Source: Symbiodinium natans (taxonomy: Eukaryota > Sar > Dinophyceae > Suessiales > Symbiodiniaceae). From it: 62,500 nt of DNA. The notes under the pieces were generated by a model. That model had not been told where the DNA came from and made no database searches. It saw only the letters and a list, made by a program, of their open reading frames with translations. Positions within the stretch are counted from its first letter, which is position 1, and each line of letters starts with the position of its first letter. Location of the stretch: contig CAJNDS010002430.1 in assembly GCA_905221605.1 (NCBI GenBank), forward strand, positions 1 to 62,500. Direction: 5' to 3'. Shown in pieces: positions 10,371 to 19,983 of this stretch. The position numbers were made by a program, and so were the translations under genes.

Positions 10371-11347
10371 GGAGGTTGGAGGCCCTGCGTGAAAGCAGCA
10401 GCTGATGCGACATTGAACAGACCAATACCCTGAGGTTCTTTTTGGGCGATAGCGTGCCGCGGCAGGAATGATGAATTTTTGCCACCGCGGCAAGAATGAT
10501 TCTTGCCGTGGCTCGGCAAAAAAACGTGAGTGTTGCCGCCGCGTGGTAAAACAGTTTCAGGCCACACGGTTGGATTCATGCAAAGAATCTGATGAACGTA
10601 AGCTTGCTGCACGCCAGGGTACTTTCAAAGGTATACTTGCTCGCTGGTTGTTGTGCTTGACCATCGTTATTGAGTCTGTCAGGGAGGAGTGCTCTGGGCT
10701 TGTTTTGCCGTCACCTATGCCTTAAGCTGAACCTCCTGGCAATCAATGCAGCAAAAATGCATAACAGAGTAAGGCAAAGCTGTTTCAGGTTAGGTCTCAG
10801 GAGGTCTCAGCGTGACCGACGCCGTGTGGTCTGGTTCGTGCCCTTGCTCAGTGCGGGTGGGTGAATCAACCACTGCACACGGGTGCGTTGACAATGGCGG
10901 GGTCTGAAATTACAGAGTGGACTCTGTGGAGGATGGATGCCGCCGGAAGTATGATAGCGGCAAAGCTTGTCTGTAGGACCCGGTGTGTCATGGGCCGAAA
11001 GACACCCACGGGGGTGACCATGTAAACCCTAATAATTCCCCATTGTCACCACTGGCACCGCTTCGCTGATCTGTTTCCAACCTGATGCCCTAACAGATTT
11101 CGGCTCAGTCTGTTCTTTCGGTCTCAGCGATCGAAAAAGCATGAGCAGCTTTTGTTCAGCACAAACGACATGCCACCTCCGCCCCCCTTCCCGGAATTCG
11201 TTCACGCCGTTTGCCCTTTCTCTTCGAATTTCACATTTTCTGAGGTTTCGAGAATCAAGGGTCGCTATATTTGAGTCACGCGTGCTGTGTTTGGGCATGT
11301 GCACAAGCATCCCGACTTGCTGGAAAGAAAAGTTGTTGAACCACCCT
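10371..11347. other. No gene recognised
   Basis: I see no coding or RNA feature in this stretch apart from the hairpin at 10489-10507. One GGGTCTGAAAT match to the MITE internal motif occurs near 10900. The region ends at the target duplication of the copia element. Confidence 0.5.
10489..10507. other. Perfect inverted repeat
   Basis: GGCAAGAAT and ATTCTTGCC are separated by one base, a 9-bp perfect palindrome-like hairpin; a weaker extension is possible on both sides (CCGC with GTGG). No function is evident. Confidence 0.5.
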
Positions 11348-11352
11348 CCCAG

Positions 11353-11643
11353 CGTTGGTAAGCGGATGGGCTCTCCTATAAATGTCGGGCCAATCAATGC
11401 CGGATGTCGACCAAAACTGAAGTGGATCGCGCTGCTGTCTCTTTTAAGACAATGATCCCGACAGTCGGATGTCGTATCCCAGGAGCCTCAGGCTCCTCGC
11501 AGTGTAGCCTATGGCTGCACGGTCGCAACTACGTAACTTAGTCCTGAAAAGGATTTGAGGCCAAAGGAGCTCCTGGGATCAAGAACACTTCATGCACACA
11601 CCTGAAGAGTGGAGCAATACACATATGGACATGTCCTCTGACA
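11353..11643 (-). repeat. 3' LTR of the copia element
   Basis: 291 bp. In element orientation it starts TGTCAGAGGAC and ends GCTTACCAACG. It matches the other LTR except for the lack of a 16-base block after TCTCTTTT and a 4-base TATA indel, plus two substitutions. Confidence 0.88.
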
Positions 11644-11671
11644 TGCCCCAGGAAAAGGCTGACGAAGCTCT

Positions 11672-12643
11672 TCAGTGTGTGCGGAAAACAAAATCGAGGA
11701 GAAAAGTCGAGTTTCCCTCTTCTTCCTCATGGATCATCTGTCTTCTTTTCTTTGCTGACACATAGGCACCATCGTACCTAATACGCCACATTCCACTGGA
11801 CAAGAATCTTTTGAGAACATCCTGCTTACTAGCTTTCGTGAGACCATCAGCAAGTTGGTGATCAGAATCGCACCATAGCAGAGTGGTTTGTTGGGCCTCC
11901 AAGTGCTGACTCCGAGCCAACAACTCCAGTCCCGTGTACTTGTCTTTCTGGCTCGCCGCCAGGACTCCTTTGGAAAGGGTATCAAACATAGCTTTGGCGT
12001 CCACTACCAAGTAGCCCTGCATGCGCTTGGAAACTTCCTCGGGTTTGGTGGCTCCTAGGTCGTCTCCCATCATTTCTCGCCACTCCGAACGAGCGTAGAA
12101 AAGTTCTTGCTCGGCATCGGCTAATGCCTGAGATTCTGCCGAGAGGCTTGATCTCGCTACTCTGCGCAGTTTGCCACTACGCCAGGATACTGGGTTGACG
12201 CGGCCCATGCCATCTTGAATGGCCTTTTTGCTCATTAGGGCAATGAGGTATCCCCCTGTAGAAGAGAAATCTGGACGATTTGCAAGTGAAGCGTCGCTCC
12301 AGCCGATCATGCAGAGGTCATCGGGATTGTCGGCTCCCAATGCTTGCACCTGGCACGACAAACTCCTGGCAGCAAAAACCTCACGCACCAATTTATTTAC
12401 TTGCTCTACCATGCTTGAGTCTTGAACAGCCACCAGACTTTGGAGATAATTCAGTTTGGCTGCGTGTTGTGGAGCGCTTTGGTACACGCGCCACTGAATA
12501 GATCCCAGAATCGCACGAACTTGACTCAGTTCTTCAGGATGAAGCTTGCGAGTCTCCTTGATGGGAGTCATTTGCTTAAGCTCAGAACAGAACGATGAGT
12601 GATCAATGGACACGGAAAAGTCTGGATGTTGCACTATCTGCAC
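11672..12643 (-). CDS. Copia RT C-terminus and RNase H
   Basis: 323 codons. The RT connection region is followed by RNase H with the expected acidic residues: D in IGWSDASLANR, E in SAESQALAD and D in VVDAKAMFD. A late motif (DHQLADGLTK) is typical for copia RNase H. It would remove RNA from the RNA-DNA hybrid during reverse transcription. It is in a different frame from the RT catalytic box and overlaps it by about 40 bases. Confidence 0.82.
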   Translation of the reverse strand: MQIVQHPDFSVSIDHSSFCSELKQMTPIKETRKLHPEELSQVRAILGSIQWRVYQSAPQHAAKLNYLQSLVAVQDSSMVEQVNKLVREVFAARSLSCQVQALGADNPDDLCMIGWSDASLANRPDFSSTGGYLIALMSKKAIQDGMGRVNPVSWRSGKLRRVARSSLSAESQALADAEQELFYARSEWREMMGDDLGATKPEEVSKRMQGYLVVDAKAMFDTLSKGVLAASQKDKYTGLELLARSQHLEAQQTTLLWCDSDHQLADGLTKASKQDVLKRFLSSGMWRIRYDGAYVSAKKRRQMIHEEEEGNSTFLLDFVFRTH

Positions 12644-13914
12644 TCCACAGTGTTTGAAGGCTCCATACTCCCACGGCGACCATTCGTAGGCACCCTTGAA
12701 GCCCTGGAGGAAATTGGACCATGCCTGCGAAGACGTGTCTCCACATCAAAAAATCGTCTACGTGAGACGATACGAGACCCACCACAGCACCTGCGGCGTC
12801 TCTGATGCGCCACACGCAGCTGTCGGTTGTCAAACGCTCGGCACCTAGTGACAACAAAGTACGATGAACATCTTCATACCACTCTCTCGGAGCTGATACC
12901 AATCCATAGCAACTCTTCAACAATTGGACTTGAGGCCCAAAGCCTCACTGAGTTCGGGAACTGGAGTGGCATACACTCCACGATCTTTTTGAGGAGATTT
13001 CGCCTGCAAGAATGCGCTTTTGACATCCCCACACACGATTTGCCATCTCTTCACGGAAGCCATGTTCAATAGTAATTGCCTGTGGAAAGTCTTGACATTG
13101 CCGGACTCACGGAGGAGGCATCCAGAAGATGAGGATCGCTGTATCCTAGGATTACGATGCGAGCCTTCGCTTTTACGCAATCTTGGGAAGGAGGTGTACC
13201 TTGCACAGCATCTGCCTCGGAGCTGCTTTTGAAGGTGAGAACCCACCGCATTCTGAGCAGCTCCTTCTGAGGGACGAATTTCTTGGCAGCTTTCACCGCC
13301 ATAGTCTTCATCCAGTTGTCCACCTCAAGAGCCTTGGCGGAGTCCATAGCAACTTTCTGCTCACTATTGAGTTTGGCATAGCTGATCTCCACGCCCTTTT
13401 GCACACTTTTGGCTATGAATTTCTTTGGATTTTTTACAATACTCTTCCACTCTTGGTCACTGCTTGGAGCGGGAAGAGTGACCGCAAAGGCTGTGGAGAG
13501 ATGGTCCTCGTTACCATCTTCGAAGTTCTCAACCTGGAAGATGCAGTCATGTGGTCGGTCCTCAGATAGCACGACAAAGGATTCGGGAAAGTACTTGGGA
13601 TCATGCATGAAGCGCGCCATGTCTAACTCATCCGAGGAAGAGGAAGCCAAATGAGCTGTTGAAGCTGAGGAAGCCTGTGGAACGGGGATCAGCTCCATTT
13701 CTTCATCTTCCGCGACTGCAGGTGCATCACGCTTACGACCTGAAACATGGGGAACCGGAATCAGCTCTTGTTCATCATCAGATGGAACAGGCACATCTTG
13801 AGCAGCTGGCACTGGAACAGCAGGCTCTTGATCATCGGTGCGACGTCGGATCGGAGGCTGAGATCTCGATCGGGCGGGAGTGCGAGATCTCTCCCTCGGA
13901 TTGTCTGGCCTCAC
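12603..13914 (-). pseudogene. Copia reverse transcriptase, split over three frames
   Basis: An acidic linker leads into RT motifs that change frame twice: MRWVLTF and KARIVILGYSDP in the frame 13066-13914, QIVCGDVKSAFLQAK in 12917-13246 and CYGLVSAPREWYED with SHVDDFL in 12603-12923. The catalytic box reads HVDD instead of the usual YVDD, a variant also present in the other copia fragments of this window. At least two indels separate the parts, so this copy could not make an intact RT. Confidence 0.78.
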
Positions 13915-15209
13915 ACATTTTCGTCATCATATGCGAAAGTCCAAGGAAAAGTTAGGCCTGTCGCTCCTTCAGCCACGAGCCGCTCAGTCTCGGAGGCATG
14001 ACGAACCTGGGAATGATGAAACTTTTTCAGTCTGCCATTCGCCACCACCCAAACGATGGTCCCAGGACGTCGAACTCCATCCACATGATCAACCCTTGTT
14101 TCAGTGGCTAGGACCCGAGCAGGACCATAAAAGCGAGCGATGTTCATCCTGGGTCGATCAATGACCGCGTTTGCTGGGCTGTCCTGCGGCACTTGAAAAC
14201 GCTGGTAAAAGATCAGATCTCCTGGAAGAAACTGCTTTGCAGGCCTTGTCTTGCTGTTGCTTGCTCTGGACAGCAACTCCTTTTGGCGGTACTCCAAGAA
14301 AGCCTTCTCGGCCCTGGTCCGGAGTTGAAGAGTCTCATGCATGCTGTGAGTGGGATCGGCCATTGCACTACGAGCACACACTTCTCCCTCACGCTCTCGA
14401 CTGTGGGCGGTGACCGTCACATCTCGTCCAAACGCCCACTGAATCGGCGACCAACCTGAGGAGCGAGCTAGTGAGTTGTGGGCTGCCACCATTTGCGCAG
14501 CTGCTCTCGTAGGATGGCACTGTTCTGCACGCATGAAGGTCTCGATATTTCGCCTAATGGTCCCGATCGAGCGCTCGACCTCGGAGATCCCTTCGTGGTA
14601 CTCGGCAGGCACGAAGTGAAGTTCCACATCTCGAGAAGCGCAGTAGTTGGCTAGGTCTAAGCCTCTGAACGCACCCTCAGGGTCCAGCTTGATCCTTTCG
14701 GGGAAGCCAAACATCTGACACCATCGCAGCTCCACCACCTTGCACACTTGAGCAGTGGTCATCTGCCGCATCTCTTGGTCAGAATGTCGCAACATCTCTT
14801 CTATCACACAGAACCCCGAGGCCTCATCAACCATCAAGAGATAATGGAAGACCTCACCACCAATGCACATGTAGAACCCATCAATTTGGAGAGTACACCA
14901 CAAACGATCTTCACGATGTAAGGTCACTGCAGGAGTCGATGATCGGATTTGATTTTCCAAACAAACATCACACTTGTACTCGGCGGCCACAGCTTGAAGC
15001 TTGTCGGAGGCTCCTCGAGCACGCAAGTTCTTAAGAAGGAGACTGTTCGGGGGATGCCCAAACTTTCGATGCAACTTCTGGACCGTATCCAGCAATGCTT
15101 CCAGTTCAGTCTTTGTGATCCCTTGCAGGCATTCCTTCTTCGCAGTGAGAGCAAAACATGCCCAGGCTGGTCCGCCCTCTGAAGCGATCCATGAACCTGC
15201 ATCATGCAT
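13911..15209 (-). CDS. Copia integrase
   Basis: 433 codons. The N-terminal zinc-binding HHCC region is visible (KLHRKFGHPPN, then CDVC). The catalytic core follows with an Asp in LQIDGFYM, an Asp in KLDPEGAFRG and a Glu in EGISEVERSIG, the DDE triad of retroviral-type integrases. The C-terminus reaches the SH3-like region (ARFYGPARVLATETR). It would insert the element cDNA. The stop overlaps the start of the next frame, so pol needs a frame change here. Its N-terminal side abuts the inverted cassette near 15.36 kb, so the expected upstream pol part is absent from this strand. Confidence 0.8.
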   Translation of the reverse strand: MHDAGSWIASEGGPAWACFALTAKKECLQGITKTELEALLDTVQKLHRKFGHPPNSLLLKNLRARGASDKLQAVAAEYKCDVCLENQIRSSTPAVTLHREDRLWCTLQIDGFYMCIGGEVFHYLLMVDEASGFCVIEEMLRHSDQEMRQMTTAQVCKVVELRWCQMFGFPERIKLDPEGAFRGLDLANYCASRDVELHFVPAEYHEGISEVERSIGTIRRNIETFMRAEQCHPTRAAAQMVAAHNSLARSSGWSPIQWAFGRDVTVTAHSREREGEVCARSAMADPTHSMHETLQLRTRAEKAFLEYRQKELLSRASNSKTRPAKQFLPGDLIFYQRFQVPQDSPANAVIDRPRMNIARFYGPARVLATETRVDHVDGVRRPGTIVWVVANGRLKKFHHSQVRHASETERLVAEGATGLTFPWTFAYDDENV

Positions 15210-15396
15210 GACGAAATGCTCTGGTGTAAACGACTAAGTGGATCACGCTCATGGTCCTTGGAAGGTGAAGGTCGTGAGCGTTCCATGTACATCACCTTGG
15301 AAGATGTTCGGATGAGAAATTGACCGCACTGCCATTCAAAAGCTCGCCCCTCGTCTGCCAAGGTCTGCCAGATCGCACACGCATCACGGTGTCGTC

Positions 15397-16044
15397 ATGG
15401 CAACCGAGAGCGCTCGGACTGTGGAGCCGAAGGCAACTCCAGCGGGCGAACCCAAGAACAAGGTCAAGGCCAAGAAGAAGGGAGTGGTGGAGGCTCCAGC
15501 CCTCGACTACGACAGAGCTCAGGCCTTCGATCGCCGCGATACACGGGCGACCGGGCCGCCGTGCAGTGGACAACACCAGGTGAAGAACCATGCGAATCAG
15601 CACGCGGCTTGCAGCGTCTGCATGAGATGCGGCCTACGCCTTCAATACGTCCCTCGAGTGGGGAGGACCGGACTGCATCGCTCAGCGGGACCTTTGGTCA
15701 CGGACGTGGAGTCCGTGCTCAAGAAGGTGGCTTCCGAGGAGCCTTTGGAGTACAATCCTCGCCTGCGCGACCAGACGATGGCCATCCAGGCGGCAGAAGT
15801 GAGTGCGGTGAAGCAGCTGGAGCAGATCCGGGCGCAGAAGGACAAGCTGTTGCCGCCCAAGACGACGTCCGGGATGGAGAACGCTGGAGCAGGAGCTTCA
15901 GCCAGCACCGCTCCGAAATCCCCGAGCTCCGTGATCCACATTCCCGATACCGAGACCATGACAGCCACTCCTGGGAACAAGCGACACCAGGGTCAATCAG
16001 CGGAGGAGCAAGAGTATGCGATGCGGAACCAGACGGAGTCATGA
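15397..16044 (+). CDS. Antisense cassette ORF 1: zinc-ribbon-like protein within the copia element
   Basis: 215 codons on the strand opposite to the rest of the element. A Lys/Ala-rich N-terminus is followed by a Cys motif (HAACSVCMRCGLRLQYVP, with C-x2-C-x2-C), then a charged helical stretch (about residues 105-160) and a Pro/Ser-rich tail. CGLRLQYVP-type ribbons are, as far as I recall, part of the pol polyproteins of dinoflagellate copia elements, so this is probably an inverted piece of such an element rather than a host gene. Its stop overlaps the start of the next ORF (ATGA at 16041-16044). Function unknown. Confidence 0.55.
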   Translation: MATESARTVEPKATPAGEPKNKVKAKKKGVVEAPALDYDRAQAFDRRDTRATGPPCSGQHQVKNHANQHAACSVCMRCGLRLQYVPRVGRTGLHRSAGPLVTDVESVLKKVASEEPLEYNPRLRDQTMAIQAAEVSAVKQLEQIRAQKDKLLPPKTTSGMENAGAGASASTAPKSPSSVIHIPDTETMTATPGNKRHQGQSAEEQEYAMRNQTES

Positions 16045-17330
16045 GTGCCTCGTCAGCGCAGGAGATTTTGCAGCTCGAAGCTCTAGCAGCCTCAATGCAC
16101 AAACAGAGGGCTTTTTCCTTTGAGCAGTGTGAAGAGCTTCTTACGCAGCTAGCGGCTGCGCGAGAGGCCCAGACTACCACCAAACGACAGGCCATCGATG
16201 TCGGAAAGAGTGGCAGCTACATCGTGTTTGGTCTGTTTTCGCATGGATCCACGTCGGGTACGACTCGCAAGACTCATGAGCTCCCCGAACTATGTCGCTA
16301 CCTTAGCCTTTTCGGTCAGCATCACCTAGGTGGAGCAAAGACAACTTGGACTAGCTGCGCAATCAACCTTAACCAACCTGCTCGGGTCCACATGGACCCC
16401 AACAATTGCCCCCACACAAGCAACTACACATGTGCTTTTGGACCTTTCCATGGAGGTGAACTGTGGGTAGGGATGACAGACGATTGTGAACCTAGTCAGC
16501 TCCCGGCGCGATGGAAATCCAAGCATAACGGTCAACGTGCGCCAGGACATTTTCACTCCACTTGGCATCAGTTCGTGCAGTTCAACCCCAAGTGTTTCCA
16601 TGCTACCGACCGCTGGACAGGACTTCGCATCTCGGTGACCTTCTACACCTCAAGGCTTATTACTCAGGCCAGTGACCTCCAGAGAAATAGTTTGCGCAAT
16701 CATGGATTTCCTGTCCCCAGGGCTTCGGTTCATGCGCGACGCTATGCCGTCGAGGACGCTTGTCAGGCTGTTGAACCAGATGACAGTGATGAGTGCATCG
16801 TGACGCTCACCCAGGAAGATCGACAACATCTCGAAGAGTCTTGTAAGGAGGTCTGGGCCGAAGTCGATCAGTTGATTGGTGGACATGGACATGATGCACA
16901 ACCTGTTCAGGTCATGGAGTTTGGAGGTCCTGCTGACAGTCCTCTTTGTAACCATCTACGTCACCAAGGTGGGAAAGCAATGTCAGCTAGTTTGTTGCAG
17001 GGTTATGACTTGGGCAGTCGTGGAGGTTGCCATCGGTCACGACTCCAAATTGAAACCCTTCGACCGCGCGTTGCATGGTTCCAAGTGCCGAGGGGAACCT
17101 CGAAGTCAGAAGCTCAACCTTGTGCTTCCTCATCTCATTCAGCCTCACAACGCTTCAAGAAGGTGATCCAGAATATCGTTGCCTTGTCCCAGGTCCAGCT
17201 GCATCATGGAGAATGCGTTTGGATCTCGGATAAGAGTTCGTTAGCGTGGAGAAGACGGAGGATTTGGAGGGGGTCCTCGGAAACAGAGTCCTCAGGCACC
17301 CTGGACGCTCCTATCGATCCTCGAGAGTGA
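16041..17330 (+). CDS. Antisense cassette ORF 2: 2OG-Fe(II)-oxygenase-like protein
   Basis: 429 codons starting at the ATGA overlap. After a coiled N-terminus (residues 1-55) comes a domain with the layout of a 2-oxoglutarate/Fe(II) dioxygenase: H117-x-D119 in RVHMDPNN, a GGELWV strand, distal H187 in CFHATDRW and R196 nine residues later. Those are the positions expected for two Fe-binding His, one Asp and the 2OG-binding Arg. A later motif LRPRVAWFQVPRGTSK (about residues 335-350) resembles the conserved block that follows this domain in dinoflagellate copia polyproteins as I remember them. The last 40 or so codons overlap the protease on the other strand and are probably not coding. Catalysis is inferred from motif geometry only. 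Confidence 0.6.
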   Translation: MSASSAQEILQLEALAASMHKQRAFSFEQCEELLTQLAAAREAQTTTKRQAIDVGKSGSYIVFGLFSHGSTSGTTRKTHELPELCRYLSLFGQHHLGGAKTTWTSCAINLNQPARVHMDPNNCPHTSNYTCAFGPFHGGELWVGMTDDCEPSQLPARWKSKHNGQRAPGHFHSTWHQFVQFNPKCFHATDRWTGLRISVTFYTSRLITQASDLQRNSLRNHGFPVPRASVHARRYAVEDACQAVEPDDSDECIVTLTQEDRQHLEESCKEVWAEVDQLIGGHGHDAQPVQVMEFGGPADSPLCNHLRHQGGKAMSASLLQGYDLGSRGGCHRSRLQIETLRPRVAWFQVPRGTSKSEAQPCASSSHSASQRFKKVIQNIVALSQVQLHHGECVWISDKSSLAWRRRRIWRGSSETESSGTLDAPIDPRE

Positions 17331-18337
17331 AAAAGGACTGCGGGAGGTTCTGTGGGAACATCTGGCGCTGCAACATCAGGTAACTCTTCTGCCACCGTGA
17401 AGACTGCACCAACCCCATTGGACTCAATCTGTGCTTCTGTTTCCCTTCTAGATAGGCGAACTGGCCGTCCGGCGGGATCCAGGGCTGCAAACACGGCTGT
17501 GTCCTGGTCGAAGTCTATGACCGCCCGTAGGGATCTCAGTGTCCTGATTCCAATGAGGACCGGTACTTTTTGCACGTCAAGTGCGTAAACTCCCAAATCG
17601 ACCCGCACATCCCCGAGATCTTGAGGCAGGAGAACGTGGGACACGGAAAAACCTAACGCGCCGTTTCCAAAACGAAATCATCTAGGAGGTACATCAGAGA
17701 CACGAATTGCATCGGCATGTCCATGAATCTCATATCGAGCAGACATCAGGTCCTCAAGCGCCGGCAAAGAGCCGACTGTCTCCGTAGCGCCTGAGTCGAT
17801 GACTGCGTGAGATCTCATGTCTATCTCACCAGCCACTGCGCCCATCAGAGGAATTTCATTCTCAGTTGAGGCACTGGATGTCAAGACACATATGGAAGAA
17901 AGGTCAAACATGCAGTGGTCCTGAACGAAATCTGAGTCTAACTCTTCTTTGGAAAAACGAAGGTCTAAGCCCCGTCCTTGGCGTCCAAATCCCAGCAGTT
18001 GCAGAGATGTCTGAGTCGAAGCATGATCATTCTGGAGGTTCTTAGGGGCATCGTTCTTGGAGCACATTGCCGACACATTCATCACGTGGAGGCCCTCAGA
18101 GTTCTTGGCAGTGGGATTCTCGCTGAGGCGGGTGAGGTCATTCGATATCTGGGCGTCCGTGAGGGAAGAGGAAGCATGGTCATCGCAGGGCTGCAGGGAG
18201 TCGCTCTCGTGAACCATGAACACGGACTCGGTCCAGAAGCTACGCCCAGTCGTGCCCTTGCTTTTGGAGGAACCCTTGCTTGCGGAACTGTTCCTTTTAG
18301 GACACTCTCTCCACGAATGCTCTCTGGAACCACACAC
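17204..18337 (-). pseudogene. Copia zinc knuckle and aspartic protease, broken
   Basis: The segment starts with a CCHC knuckle, C-F-V-C-G-S-R-E-H-S-W-R-E-C (spacing 2-4-4), then a linker, then the retropepsin-like active site VIDSGATET near 17787-17803. A stop and frame change occur near 17645-17678. The C-terminal protease half (PVLIGIRTLRSLRAVIDF, around 17500-17560) continues in the open frame 17204-17644. The protease would cut the polyprotein; here it is split in two. At its 3' side the element runs into the oppositely oriented cassette near 17.2 kb. Confidence 0.72.
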
Positions 18338-19617
18338 GAAGCAGCCCGAGTATTGGGGATCACCAGGTTGCGCAAAGATTTCTGCAGTGGCTGCAAGAAC
18401 TGGAGAAGCTGAGGACTTAGAGAAAGACTTGCCCTTGCCCTTGCCCTTTGATTTGCCGCGACCCTTACCCTTGCCTTTGCTCGCTGGATTGAACGGATAA
18501 AATCTCGTGACAAGTTGCGAGCTTTGATTGCTTGGCGAGCTTGGGTGAAGGTGCGAGCTTTGGCATCGGCGATGGCATAGGCTTCTTCCAGTTCTTTGGT
18601 CTGTTCTGGACTAAGCCCTGAAGTGGAAGACATCTCGTCCCAATCACTCCATGCCCAAAACAAACCAGACGAGTCCTGTGAGTAGAACTCCCCGTCCTCA
18701 GCAAGCTCCCAGAACGAATAGCTTCCGTCTTCGTCCTGATGCCAGAAACCAGCCTCTGGAGACGAATGTGGGACCTCTTGAAGTCCGTGCTCGTACTTAT
18801 CCCAGACCTGGAGATCTCTCAAAATGGCGTCACTGTCATCACTGTCGCCATCATCATCATCGTCGCGTCGCCCCTTAGAGCCTCCTTTTCGCGTCCAGCT
18901 AGACTCACCAGGGACTTCAGGATCGAAAGCTGGGCGCTCCTTATCATCCAATCCATCATCGTCCGCGGTGTGAGGGGCCGTCTCTGTCTGTGAATCGCCC
19001 TGAGTGGTCTCGCTGGCACGGCGCTGAAGCGTGGCCTGTGAGGAAGCCTTCTTTGGTGAGCTTGGAGACGAGGACCTCGAAGGGAGTCGTGGACCCGTGA
19101 CGTCTGTCGTAGCAGGATGGCGCTTCTGATACTCCTCTCGGGCACGACTGAGGGCGACCTGGACACTTTTGTAAGTCTCTCGAAGTTGAGATGCCCAAGT
19201 ACTCATTGACATCCCTGGCGCCCTTTTGAGACGGAGCATCAGCTCTTCGAGCCTGATGCCCACATCGGGCACTGGAGTGCGCCCGAGACGCTCCCGAAGG
19301 AACTCGAGAAGGTACACCACCCCCTCCCTTCTGACGAGCTTGTGGTGATCTATGTCATGGGTGATGGTCCACGCACGATCCCGGAGCTGAGCCACTATCG
19401 AGGGTCCAAGTTGCCGTCGCTTCTTACGGCTGGTGCGTTCGTAGAGAAGACGGACTCGGCGCACAAAGTCACTCCAGCCGGCGGGGTCTCCGTCCCATCG
19501 GCACTGGGACAAACCATTATCCTTGTCCATATGAAAAGGAAGAAAGTCGAGGGATCTGTGCAACTCCCGAACTTCCTCACAGAAACCGGGTGGCCCGGCT
19601 TCTCCAATCTCAAGCAC
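18082..19617 (-). CDS. gag: Copia gag-like protein
   Basis: About 510 codons open from a GTG; an in-frame ATG (MDKDNGLSQ) lies about 29 codons in and is the likelier start. The N-terminal half (GDPAGWSDFVRRVRLLYE and following helices) resembles the gag of dinoflagellate copia elements; an acidic, Ser/Pro-rich linker follows. The last part is out of frame with the zinc knuckle: the knuckle and protease continue in a different frame from about 18337. That may be a decay frameshift or a programmed shift; the sequence alone does not say. The product would package the element RNA. Confidence 0.7.
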   Translation of the reverse strand: MLEIGEAGPPGFCEEVRELHRSLDFLPFHMDKDNGLSQCRWDGDPAGWSDFVRRVRLLYERTSRKKRRQLGPSIVAQLRDRAWTITHDIDHHKLVRREGVVYLLEFLRERLGRTPVPDVGIRLEELMLRLKRAPGMSMSTWASQLRETYKSVQVALSRAREEYQKRHPATTDVTGPRLPSRSSSPSSPKKASSQATLQRRASETTQGDSQTETAPHTADDDGLDDKERPAFDPEVPGESSWTRKGGSKGRRDDDDDGDSDDSDAILRDLQVWDKYEHGLQEVPHSSPEAGFWHQDEDGSYSFWELAEDGEFYSQDSSGLFWAWSDWDEMSSTSGLSPEQTKELEEAYAIADAKARTFTQARQAIKARNLSRDFIRSIQRAKARVRVAANQRARARASLSLSPQLLQFLQPLQKSLRNLVIPNTRAASCVVPESIRGESVLKGTVPQARVPPKARARLGVASGPSPCSWFTRATPCSPAMTMLPLPSRTPRYRMTSPASARIPLPRTLRAST

Positions 19618-19652
19618 TGATTGCCCAACAATTCGTCAAAGAGCACTGGATC

Positions 19653-19666
19653 GTGCTCCGCTACCA
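19653..19666 (-). other. Primer-binding site, probably initiator tRNA-Met
   Basis: Immediately inside the 5' LTR the minus strand reads TGGTAGCGGAGCAC. This fits complementarity to a tRNA 3' end of the form GCTCCGCTACCA, close to eukaryotic initiator tRNA-Met, the usual copia primer. Confidence 0.65.
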
Positions 19667-19667
19667 A

Positions 19668-19978
19668 CGTTGGTAAGCGGATGGGCTCTCCTATAAATGT
19701 CGGGCCAATCAATGCCGGATGTCGACCAAAACTGAAGTGGATCGCGCTGTTGTCTCTTTTCTGCACCGCTTGTCTAAGACAATGATCCCGACAGTCGGAT
19801 GTCGTATCCCAGGAGCCTCAGGCTCCTCGCAGTGTAGCCTATGGCTGCACGGTCGCAACTACGTAGCTTAGTCCTGAAAAGGATTTGAGGCCAAAGGAGC
19901 TCCTGGGATCAAGAACACTTCATGCACACACCTGAAGAGTGGAGCAATACTATACACATATGGACATGTCCTCTGACA
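19668..19978 (-). repeat. 5' LTR of the copia element
   Basis: 311 bp, same ends as the 3' LTR. The terminal dinucleotides are TG and CG rather than the usual TG and CA when the CCCAG duplication is used to set the boundary. An inner CA occurs three bases before the end (ACCA then ACG). Confidence 0.88.
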
Positions 19979-19983
19979 CCCAG

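Larger units (their letters stand above)
11348..19983 (-). mobile_element. Copia-type LTR retrotransposon, near-complete but decayed
   Basis: An 8.6-kb element reading on the minus strand: 5' LTR at 19668-19978, primer-binding site, gag, zinc knuckle and protease, an oppositely oriented cassette, integrase, reverse transcriptase, RNase H, and 3' LTR at 11353-11643. The flanking 5-bp repeat CCCAG (11348-11352 and 19979-19983) is the target-site duplication. The order protease-integrase-RT-RNase H is that of the Ty1/copia group. Coding regions lie in several frames. The two LTRs differ by two substitutions and two indels (16 and 4 bases), so insertion looks fairly recent. It sits between LRR exons C7 and the pair at 22.7-22.9 kb, possibly in one intron of copy C, in the same orientation as the host gene. 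Confidence 0.88.
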
